Of a DNA stretch of 37,467 nt, positions 31,618-37,467 are shown in pieces. The stretch spans positions 1 through 37,467 of the forward strand of contig DXDD01000100.1 of assembly GCA_019115665.1 (NCBI GenBank). The letters are read 5' to 3'. The stretch's first letter is position 1. Each line of letters begins with the position of its first letter. A model generated the notes under the pieces. It saw only the letters and a list, made by a program, of their open reading frames with translations. It was not told the origin of the DNA and did no database searches. Source of the stretch: Candidatus Eisenbergiella pullistercoris. Its GTDB lineage: Bacteria > Bacillota > Clostridia > Lachnospirales > Lachnospiraceae. The position numbers were made by a program, and so were the translations under genes.

Positions 31618-31822
31618 TCCGGGTATAAAAACGGGGGTTCCTGAAGCGGAATTCCGCTGTCCCGCCGTATCTTGCGGCGGAATGCTCCAGGCTTTCCAGA
31701 CCCTTTCCTCCCGCTCCCATACTGAGAAAGGCCTTTGCCGGAAGATAGCCGCCGTTTTCATTTTCCCTCTGATATACGGAGCGGGAGAAGGAAACGGCGC
31801 TGCAGGTATTTTCGAATGGCCA
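31535..31822 (-). pseudogene. Out-of-frame end of the GHKL histidine kinase
   Basis: In a different minus-strand frame the bases after about 31822 encode ENTCSAVSF, then AKAFLSMGAGGKGLESLEHSAARYGG and a closing F-Y-T-R-I-T-L-E-L strand. This is the end of a GHKL ATPase domain (G-x-G-x-GLxS, then YGG, then the last strands). It completes the kinase at 31758-32978 after a one-base-class frame change near 31806-31822 (sequence TATTTTCGAA on the plus strand). The frame runs on to a stop at 31535-31537, inside the opposite-strand sulfatase gene. Confidence 0.75.
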
Positions 31823-32978
31823 GCGTGGAATTCACAATGCGCATATTCAGACGGATCAGACGGGGCTCCTCCGAACGCAGACAGGAGAGGACTGCGTTTT
31901 CCAGACAGTTGCCGAGAAGCACCGTCATGTCAACGCTGTCTATGGGGCAGCGGCCGATGCGTACATGGATCTCGCAGCGGATGCCGGACTGCCTCGCTTC
32001 CCCCACATAATACTGGAGCAGGGCGTTGATCAGAGGATCCGGGCAGAAGATTTCCTGCTCTCTGGAATCGATGATGCTGACGCATTCGGAGATATAACCG
32101 GCGGCTTCTTCATTTTTTCCTTCTCTGAGCAGGCTGTCAATGGCCCGGAAATGATGGCGCATATCGTGCTGGGTACGGTGAAAACTGTCCAGCTCGTCGG
32201 TAAATTTCCGATATTGGAGCTGCTGGATGGAAAGCAGGTTTTTATACTGCGCTTCCTCCTCCGTCTTCTGAATCTCCCAGAACAGCAGCCAGATGGAAAT
32301 TGTCAGGCAGGCGGAGCAGAACAGAAGGGAAGCGGTGAGATAGCCGGCGATCCGCTGCTCCGTACTGTCGTCGATCAGGAAGAGGCAGAACAGGACGGCG
32401 GCGTAGAGCGCGGTGAGCCGCACGACGATCAGCAGGGAGTGGCGGAGCCTTGCCGGTTCGATCCTCTCCAGATAGGAGGACAGTCTCCTGCGCATAAAAC
32501 GCCGCAGAAGGGGAAACGTGAGCAGCGTCAGGATCAAATAGAGCGAAAAGCTGAGGTCGGAATAGACGCCGGTCTTTACGATCGGAGGAAAAGGAAACAG
32601 CAGCAGGGCAATATTGACGCCGCTGTAAAGAAAGACCGCATAGTCGATCACCAGACAGAGGACCAGCAGCTTTTTCCAGAGAGATTCCCGGATCACCCGA
32701 AACATCAGAAGGATACACAGGATGAGCGTGGCTGCCATGAACAGGTTGGCATAAAATTCCAGGGAAAGCGGGAGACCATCCTTCCCGTGCTGATTAGCCG
32801 GCAGGAAGGCAAAAAAAGAGAAAACCGCCGCCGCAAGAAGCAGTGAGCCGAAGAAAGAAACCATATATTTTCTGCGTATGGAAAAGCTTTCCGGCGGGAA
32901 AGGACGCAGACACAGCAGCATGCAGGGAACGGACTGGACCAGAAAACCGCAAAAGTTGAAAAAATGTGCCTGCGTCAT
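31758..32978 (-). CDS. GHKL-type sensor histidine kinase, frameshifted near its end
   Basis: A 406-residue kinase of the AgrC/VirS-like (HPK10) class: about six membrane segments in the first 230 residues, then a coiled region (EEEAQYKNLLSIQQLQ), the phospho-acceptor His271 in FHRTQHDMRHHFRAID, and the N-box LLGNCLENAVLSC (about 352-364). After LNMRIVNSTLAI the frame changes and the protein ends in an unrelated basic tail; the ATP-binding G-box is encoded in another frame (see 31535-31822). As written it should not bind ATP properly. The rest of the gene has no other damage, so the change is recent, programmed, or a sequencing error. The ATG overlaps the response regulator stop (ATGA), so the pair is co-translated. 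Confidence 0.85.
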   Translation of the reverse strand: MTQAHFFNFCGFLVQSVPCMLLCLRPFPPESFSIRRKYMVSFFGSLLLAAAVFSFFAFLPANQHGKDGLPLSLEFYANLFMAATLILCILLMFRVIRESLWKKLLVLCLVIDYAVFLYSGVNIALLLFPFPPIVKTGVYSDLSFSLYLILTLLTFPLLRRFMRRRLSSYLERIEPARLRHSLLIVVRLTALYAAVLFCLFLIDDSTEQRIAGYLTASLLFCSACLTISIWLLFWEIQKTEEEAQYKNLLSIQQLQYRKFTDELDSFHRTQHDMRHHFRAIDSLLREGKNEEAAGYISECVSIIDSREQEIFCPDPLINALLQYYVGEARQSGIRCEIHVRIGRCPIDSVDMTVLLGNCLENAVLSCLRSEEPRLIRLNMRIVNSTLAIRKYLQRRFLLPLRISEGK

Positions 32979-33703
32979 GAATCTTCGCTCCCTTCTGTCA
33001 CGTTAAAGATAAATTCCCGGTAAGCCGTGCGGATCTTCTGCCTGTCCCTGCGGCTTAACAGGGCGATAAAACCGTTTTTCAGAGCGCAGGACTCCGCCGT
33101 CATTTTTTCTATAAAATGCATGTTCACGATCAGGCCCCCCTGAATTTTCAGAAAATCCTTTCCCAGCTTCTGCTCCAGCAGGCCTGTGGGCATGCTGGTA
33201 TGAAGCAGGCCGCCGGCCGTGTGGATGTCCGTGCCGTTGCGCGCGCTTTCCAGATACTGGATGGACTCCTCGGAAAGTCTGACATTATCTCTGCCGACCC
33301 GGATTTCCACGGTTTTTTTTCTTGCGGTCTTTTTCAGATACCGTTCCAGAACCGTCCGCAGCTGCCCGGCGTCCACCGGCTTGACCAGATAATGGAGCGC
33401 TTCCAGCGTAAATGCGTCCACCGCATGCTCCTGGCTGGTCGTTATGAATACGACAGCCGTTTCCGGACAGAGTCCGGCAAGCTGTTCTGCCGTCCGGATT
33501 CCGGACAGCTCCTTCATATAAATGTCCAGAAGGGCGATATCATAAACGGTATGCCCGTTTTCTATTTCGTCAAGCAGCTTCTCGCCGCTCTCAAAAAGAC
33601 TGCATCGGCAGACGATTCCCAGATCCTGCGCTGCGTCTGTCAACAGTGCGTAAACGGTTTCCAACTCTTTCTTTTCATCATCACAGATGGCAATTTTTAT
33701 CAT
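32975..33703 (-). CDS. LytTR-family response regulator
   Basis: A 242-residue regulator: CheY-like receiver (IKIAICDDEKKE, phospho-Asp60 in ALLDIYMKELSG, Thr in FITTSQEHAVDAF, Lys in YLVKPVDA), then a LytTR DNA-binding domain (about 140-240) with FLKIQGGLIVNMHFIEKM and REFIFNV. LytTR proteins bind pairs of short direct repeats. The start is taken as ATG 33703, since MIKIAICDDE begins the receiver and AGGAAA lies upstream; an upstream in-frame reading adds a meaningless tail. It shares a 4-base overlap with the kinase gene. Its promoter (33783-33811) overlaps an opposing promoter. No signal peptide or AIP-like gene is visible nearby. Confidence 0.93.
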   Translation of the reverse strand: MIKIAICDDEKKELETVYALLTDAAQDLGIVCRCSLFESGEKLLDEIENGHTVYDIALLDIYMKELSGIRTAEQLAGLCPETAVVFITTSQEHAVDAFTLEALHYLVKPVDAGQLRTVLERYLKKTARKKTVEIRVGRDNVRLSEESIQYLESARNGTDIHTAGGLLHTSMPTGLLEQKLGKDFLKIQGGLIVNMHFIEKMTAESCALKNGFIALLSRRDRQKIRTAYREFIFNVTEGSEDS

Positions 33704-33758
33704 TCTGCGTTTCCTGTCCGACGGGACAGCGTCTCCTGTAAAAGTATTCGGGAATAAG

Positions 33759-33787
33759 TTCAAAGGTCAGTACAATCATATTATTAT
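33759..33787 (+). promoter_or_regulatory. Plus-strand promoter upstream of repeat copy B
   Basis: TTCAAA (33759-33764), a 17-base spacer and TATTAT (33782-33787). It would drive RNA through repeat copy B from about 33794. Its -10 box overlaps that of the minus-strand regulator promoter. Confidence 0.55.
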
Positions 33788-33811
33788 ACAGCGGCACGAC
33801 GCACGCTGCAA
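33783..33811 (-). promoter_or_regulatory. Promoter of the response regulator/kinase operon
   Basis: On the minus strand TTGCAG (33811-33806), a 17-base spacer and a perfect TATAAT (33788-33783), about 70 bases before the regulator ATG. Confidence 0.75.
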
Positions 33812-33858
33812 GAAATATATGCGAATGCCGCAGTACGGTATGACGGGGGAAGCGACAG

Positions 33859-34022
33859 ACAAAAGGCCCCTGCGCAGTGCAGAGGCCCTTTTGTCTTATG
33901 AGGGGGGAGATAGTGTAACGATAGATGTTCTTCATCTATCTGTCATTTATGATACAGGATAAATGTGTCCGGAATATGTCTGAATTCAAAAAAAGCCATA
34001 AAATTTATGAAGGATTTCTTTA
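33859..34022 (+). repeat. 164-nt repeated element, copy B
   Basis: This is the ungapped match to 30027-30190. The leading hairpin (33859-33894, ACAAAAGG...CCTTTTGT with T-rich 3' arm) has the same size and placement as in copy A. Copy B also has two hairpins of its own: GATAGATG/CATCTATC (about 33919-33939) and CATTTAT/ATAAATG (33943-33965), plus ATGTGTC and ATATGTC 11 bases apart. It lies in a divergent intergenic region with no upstream plus-strand gene, so its hairpin is not simply the terminator of a preceding gene. It ends 33 bases before the DUF362 gene promoter. Confidence 0.8.
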
Positions 34023-34054
34023 TTTTTGGTTAAGAAGCGATTTAGGATCCGCTG

Positions 34055-34104
34055 TTGACACTGTGTCAGAACAATGCTATAGTGATTGTGGTGACACGGC
34101 GTCA
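34055..34104 (+). promoter_or_regulatory. Promoter of the DUF362 gene with two TetR-like operators
   Basis: TTGACA (34055-34060), a 17-base spacer and TATAGT (34078-34083). A perfect 13-base palindrome TGACACTGTGTCA (34056-34068) covers the -35 box. A second, TGACACGGCGTCA (34092-34104), one mismatch away from a perfect repeat, covers the start site; the centres are 36 bases apart. This arrangement suits repression by a TetR-family dimer. Confidence 0.8.
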
Positions 34105-34165
34105 GAATATCTGGCAGAAATGAAACAGCGCTCCCCGGGAGCACAGCGGAAGGAGAGGAAGAGAA

Positions 34166-35056
34166 ATGAAGGCAAAGGTTTATTTTACCCGTGAGATCAC
34201 GCCGGAGAAGGTGGTGGAGCTCTATCATAAGCTGGGGACCGGGCTTCCCGGAAGGGTGGCGGTGAAGGTGCACTCCGGGGAGAAGGGGAATCAGAATTTC
34301 CTGCATCCGGAATTCTGGAAGCCCATGGTGGACGAGGTTCACGGCATGATCGTGGAGTGCAACACCGCCTACGGAGACGCCTCCGGCGGCGTGCGGGACA
34401 ATACGCAGTCCCACTGGAAGCTGATGGAGGAGCACGGCTGGACGAAATATTTTGACGTGGACATCATGGACGCCGAAGGGCCGGATGTGATCTGGCCGGT
34501 TCCGAACGGAAAGGTGCTGAAGGAGAACCATCTGGGAAAGAACATCCTGAATTATGATTCCATGCTTGTCCTGGCCCATTTCAAGGGCCATCCCATGGGA
34601 GGCTACGGCGGAGCGCTCAAGCAGCTTTCCATCGGCTGCGCCAGCCGCGCGGGAAAGGCGCTGATCCATTCGGCAGGAAAGACCGACGACCGTTTTGAAA
34701 CCTGGAAGCGGCACGCGGGCAGCGTGGAGTTCCCGGAGGCGATGGCCGACGCGGCCATGAGCGTGGCGGAGCATTTTAAAGGAAGGATCGCCTATGTCAA
34801 CGTGATGAAGAATCTTTCCGTGGACTGCGACTGCTGCGCGGTGGCGGAGGACCCCTGCATGAAGGACATCGGCATGCTGGCGTCCCTGGATCCGGTGGCC
34901 ATCGATCAGGCCTGCATGGATCTGATCATTCATTCAGACGATCCGGGGCGGGAGCATTTCATGGAGCGGGTGAACAGCCGCAACGGCATCCATACCATCG
35001 AGGCCGCGGCCGAGCTGGGATACGGCTCCAGGGAATACGAGCTCATCGAGCTGTAA
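34166..35056 (+). CDS. DUF362 domain protein
   Basis: A 296-residue protein of the DUF362 family, whose members often occur fused to ferredoxin domains and are thought to bind iron-sulfur clusters. Visible conserved parts are VAVKVHSGEKGNQNFLHPE at the N-terminus, LAHFKGHPMGGYGGALKQLSIGCASRAGK in the middle, and a Cys cluster VDCDCCAVAEDPCMKDIG (about residues 225-242) followed by SLDPVAIDQACMDLI. No ferredoxin CxxCxxCxxxC repeat is fused here. The ATG at 34166 has AAGGAGAGG upstream. The promoter carries two TetR-type palindromes, so it is probably repressed by a TetR protein, perhaps the one at 36628-37305. Reaction unknown. Confidence 0.88.
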   Translation: MKAKVYFTREITPEKVVELYHKLGTGLPGRVAVKVHSGEKGNQNFLHPEFWKPMVDEVHGMIVECNTAYGDASGGVRDNTQSHWKLMEEHGWTKYFDVDIMDAEGPDVIWPVPNGKVLKENHLGKNILNYDSMLVLAHFKGHPMGGYGGALKQLSIGCASRAGKALIHSAGKTDDRFETWKRHAGSVEFPEAMADAAMSVAEHFKGRIAYVNVMKNLSVDCDCCAVAEDPCMKDIGMLASLDPVAIDQACMDLIIHSDDPGREHFMERVNSRNGIHTIEAAAELGYGSREYELIEL

Positions 35057-35093
35057 GCGCGCTCCAAAACGCGGCAGATGTTTCGCTGCCATC

Positions 35094-35123
35094 CAGCTTG
35101 GCCGAAGGCTGAATCATTTTTTT
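35094..35123 (+). terminator. Terminator after the DUF362 gene
   Basis: CAGCTT (35094-35099) pairs with AAGGCTG (35105-35111) with one bulge, followed by ATCA and seven T. A second small stem GGCAG/CTGCC lies just before it. The hairpin contains the 13-mer shared with the 7883 repeat. Confidence 0.6.
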
Positions 35124-35237
35124 GAAATTATGAAATTTTCCTGTGGGAATCGCCGCCGGAATGTGATAGAATGCCTGTTGAACAGCCGGAATGGAATACT
35201 TCCGGCTGCCGTTATGGAAAAATACGGATGAGCGAGG

Positions 35238-36542
35238 ATGAAAACAGACATGAATGTAGTACGCAGGATGAAATTACTGAAAAACCACCCTCTGATCCAG
35301 GTTCTGGCCCGGAGCGGGGGGAATCCAAGGACGCTGGTTCTGATCGAGCCGCTGTGGGGGATTCCCTATAACCTGATCGCCCCCTTCGCCACGCTTTACA
35401 TGTACACCCAGGGGATCACGGACGTGCAGATCGGCACGATCCTGTCCGCCGCCATGGTGGTGCAGGTGTTCTTTTCCTTTTTCGGAGGGATCCTGACGGA
35501 TAAGCTGGGGCGGAAGTTCACCACCATGATGGGGGATTTCTTCGGCTGGGCGATGGCCTGCCTGGTGTGGTCCGTATCCAATAATTTCTGGCTTTTTCTT
35601 GCGGCGGCCATTCTGAACTGCTTTGAGCAGATCAATCAGACGGCCTGGTACTGCCTGCTGATCGAAGACGCGGAGCCGGAGGATCTGGTGGGACTGTATA
35701 CCTGGGTGAACATCGGCGGCATGGTCGCGATCTTTTTCGCGCCCCTTTCCGGCCTGTTCATCAATTCCTATTCCGTGGTGCCGGTCCTGCGGGTGCTGTA
35801 TTTTCTTTTCGCCCTGACCATGATGACAAAAACGCTGATTACCTTCCGCTTCTGTAAGGAGACCAGGCAGGGAAAGGTGCGCAGGGCTGAGACGAAAAAT
35901 GTTTCCGCTGTCCGCATGCTGGCGGAATACCGCGAGCTGATCCCCAGGGTGCTGAAGGACAGAGGGATCATGAAGGCGGTGGCTGTATCGGTGATCCTGT
36001 ATATCACCAACATGATCAGCACCAATTTCTTCAGTCTGTATGTGACGCAGAGGCTGGGGATCTCCGACGAATATCTGGCGGTATTCCCGATCCTGAACGC
36101 GGCGGTGATGCTGGTCTTTATGGTAGGGATCCAGCCCCGGATGAGCGCGACCAGATTCCGGCTGCCTCTGTGGTGCGGCCTGGCTCTGTATGCCTGCGCG
36201 GTGGCTCTTCTGATCCTGATCCCGGCGGGCAGCCTCGCTCTTGTTATCGTTTATGTTTTCGTATGGGCCGCGGGCGGCGCTCTGGTGGCGCCGCGCAAGG
36301 ACGCGCTGATCCAGCTGAACATCAATCCTCAGGAACGGGCCAGGATCAACGCGCTGATCATGGCCTCCACCATCGCGCTGTCCTCTCCCTTCGGCTATCT
36401 GGCGGGCTGGCTGTCCAGCGTTGACAGAAGGCTGCCCTTCGGATTCATGCTCCTTCTGTTCCTTGCGGCCATGGTGATCGTGGGACGGATTCAGGAGCCG
36501 AAGGTTGGACGGACCGGGGGACAGGAGAATGCTGCGGGCTGA
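35238..36542 (+). CDS. Major facilitator superfamily transporter
   Basis: A 434-residue, 12-helix MFS transporter. The loop after the second helix reads GGILTDKLGRKFTTMMGD, the classic MFS signature (GxLaDrxGRk). A long charged central loop (residues about 205-240) separates the two halves, and the second half repeats the pattern with VAPRKDALIQLNINPQERARINALIMA. About 30 basic residues precede the first helix. The start could be ATG 35238 or ATG 35250; the GAGGA site at 35234-35238 fits the second at 11 bases. A TAGAAT -10-like box (about 35166) lies upstream. The next gene is a TetR regulator on the same strand, suggesting an inducible efflux or uptake unit. Substrate unknown. Confidence 0.9.
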   Translation: MKTDMNVVRRMKLLKNHPLIQVLARSGGNPRTLVLIEPLWGIPYNLIAPFATLYMYTQGITDVQIGTILSAAMVVQVFFSFFGGILTDKLGRKFTTMMGDFFGWAMACLVWSVSNNFWLFLAAAILNCFEQINQTAWYCLLIEDAEPEDLVGLYTWVNIGGMVAIFFAPLSGLFINSYSVVPVLRVLYFLFALTMMTKTLITFRFCKETRQGKVRRAETKNVSAVRMLAEYRELIPRVLKDRGIMKAVAVSVILYITNMISTNFFSLYVTQRLGISDEYLAVFPILNAAVMLVFMVGIQPRMSATRFRLPLWCGLALYACAVALLILIPAGSLALVIVYVFVWAAGGALVAPRKDALIQLNINPQERARINALIMASTIALSSPFGYLAGWLSSVDRRLPFGFMLLLFLAAMVIVGRIQEPKVGRTGGQENAAG

Positions 36543-36627
36543 GCCGGGGGGCGCATGATGCGTGTTACGCAAGGACATACGTTTTTTATTGTGATAGCGT
36601 CTGCATTTGAAAAGAGGAGTGAGGATC

Positions 36628-37305
36628 GTGCCGAAGGGATCGGAGGAGCTGACAAACGCGAGAAAGGACGAGATCATAAACGCCTGCGCGGCGCTTTATG
36701 AGACCATGAGCTTTAAGGAGATCACGCTGAAGGAGATCGGAAAGCAGACCTCCTTTACCCGTACTTCGATCTATAATTATTTTCAGACCAAGGAAGAAAT
36801 TTTTCTGGCGCTGATGCAGCGGGAATACGAGGCCTGGGCGGACGATCTGAAAGAACTGGGCGGCAGCGGAAGGGCCGTGACCCCGGAGACCTTTTCCGCC
36901 GGGCTCGCCCGGACAGTGGAGCGGCGGGAGCGCCTGCTGAAGCTGATGTCCATGAACCTGTACGACGTGGAGGATAACAGCAGGCTGGAAAACCTCGTGG
37001 CCTTTAAGACCGCGTACAACCATGCGCTCCAGGCGGTCTCAGCCTGCCTGAGGGCCTGCTTTCCGCGGATGGGGGAGACGGAAATCCGGGAATTTATCTA
37101 TGCCTTTTTCCCCTTCCTGTTCGGCATCTACCCCTATACCTCCATCACCGAAAAGCAGCGGGAGGCCATGGAACTGGCCGGAGTGGACTATGCCCGCATC
37201 TCGGTCTTTCAGATCACGGAGGCCTTTGCGGCCAGACTGCTGCGCGGGCTGGGAGCGGGAAAAGGAGAGGCTTTTTTGTTATCAGAATCAGCAGAAATGG
37301 ATTGA
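36628..37305 (+). CDS. TetR-family transcription regulator, MFS-linked
   Basis: A 225-residue regulator with a standard TetR N-terminus: NARKDEIINACAALYETMSFKEITLKEIGKQTSFTRTSIYNYFQTKEEIFLALMQREY, helix-turn-helix at about 30-52. The C-terminal half is helical; PFLFGIYPYTSITEKQREAM resembles the TetR subgroup with a C-terminal domain found in Firmicutes. The start is taken as GTG 36628, preceded by GAGGAG and GAGG; the TTG at 36607 has no ribosome site. It lies 85 bases after the MFS gene. It is the best local candidate for binding the TGACAC-type palindromes at 34056 and 34092. The stop codon sits in the loop of the terminator hairpin. Confidence 0.92.
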   Translation: MPKGSEELTNARKDEIINACAALYETMSFKEITLKEIGKQTSFTRTSIYNYFQTKEEIFLALMQREYEAWADDLKELGGSGRAVTPETFSAGLARTVERRERLLKLMSMNLYDVEDNSRLENLVAFKTAYNHALQAVSACLRACFPRMGETEIREFIYAFFPFLFGIYPYTSITEKQREAMELAGVDYARISVFQITEAFAARLLRGLGAGKGEAFLLSESAEMD

Positions 37306-37321
37306 CATTTCTGCTTTTTTT
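37290..37321 (+). terminator. Intrinsic terminator overlapping the TetR stop codon
   Basis: AGCAGAAATG (37290-37299) and CATTTCTGCT (37306-37315) form a perfect 10-bp stem followed by a T-run. The loop GATTGA (37300-37305) contains the TGA stop, so the last four codons are part of the hairpin. Confidence 0.93.
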
Positions 37322-37467
37322 GTTTATGCTGATTTCATCAGCAACATATCTGACGATCTGCGTTATTCTTTTGGCGAGTCTGCCGTATTACACAGAGGTT
37401 GGAAAACAACAGAAAAAGGAAAGCGGCAGGGGCGGTTTCTGCATGCCTGCCGGGAAAGGGAGGCTGT

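Noticed and set aside
35274-36677. A long minus-strand frame opposite the MFS gene
   Set aside because: It is a shadow of a membrane-protein gene with the same His/Gln-rich artefact.
37326-37467. An open frame starting MLISSATYLTICVILL and running off the right edge
   Set aside because: It begins a few bases after a strong terminator and has no ribosome site. It could be a truncated gene, but 47 codons without a signal are not enough to call.

Overview
The window looks like chromosomal DNA from a fairly GC-rich anaerobic Firmicute, most likely the Lachnospiraceae (Clostridium cluster XIVa). The clues are gene content (CstA under a T-box, DUF975 and DUF4234 membrane proteins, a DUF6062-type double CxxC/FCxxH protein, GlnRS, GHKL/LytTR two-component genes), strong AGGAGG-type ribosome sites and TTGACA/TATAAT promoters. 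No prophage, insertion sequence, rRNA, tRNA or CRISPR array was seen. This placement is inferred from gene families, not from a search.

Layout. 1-1094: end of an AICAR transformylase gene (purH type) and a small flavodoxin-fold oxidoreductase. 1193-3769: GH2 beta-mannosidase. 3815-7632 (minus): a two-gene ABC exporter operon. 7633-8048: a hairpin-rich, REP-like intergenic region. 8049-10275: a HipA-like kinase gene, then a visibly AT-richer patch with a YefM/Phd antitoxin, a YoeB toxin cut off in mid-gene and the tail of a nucleoside-deoxyribosyltransferase-like gene, so this patch has been rearranged. 10376-10924: small secreted or lipoprotein gene. 11066-14206 (minus): T-box leader, cstA and an esterase, probably one transcription unit. 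14344-16765: two paralogous DUF975 membrane proteins on either side of a DUF4234 protein. 16984-21655: glnS, a MocR-type regulator and an aldehyde dehydrogenase. 21656-22295: a long non-coding stretch with a strong promoter and a strong terminator about 290 nt apart, a candidate small RNA, followed by a LacI-type regulator with its own promoter. 23328-25706: an anchored acidic repeat protein, a TetR regulator and the DUF6062-like protein. 25849-29990: uracil permease and a P-type calcium ATPase. 30208-33703: cytoplasmic sulfatase, convergent with a LytTR response regulator/GHKL kinase operon whose kinase has a frameshift. 34166-37305: a DUF362 protein, an MFS transporter and a TetR regulator; the DUF362 promoter carries two TetR-like palindromes.

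The most unusual signals are: (1) a 164-nt sequence present twice without gaps (30027-30190 and 33859-34022), with a leading hairpin whose pairs co-vary between copies; (2) the candidate small RNA at 21897-22184; (3) a T-box, read here as isoleucine-type, in front of cstA; (4) the operator pair in front of the DUF362 gene; (5) broken toxin and kinase genes. Functions come from motif reading alone and no similarity search was run.
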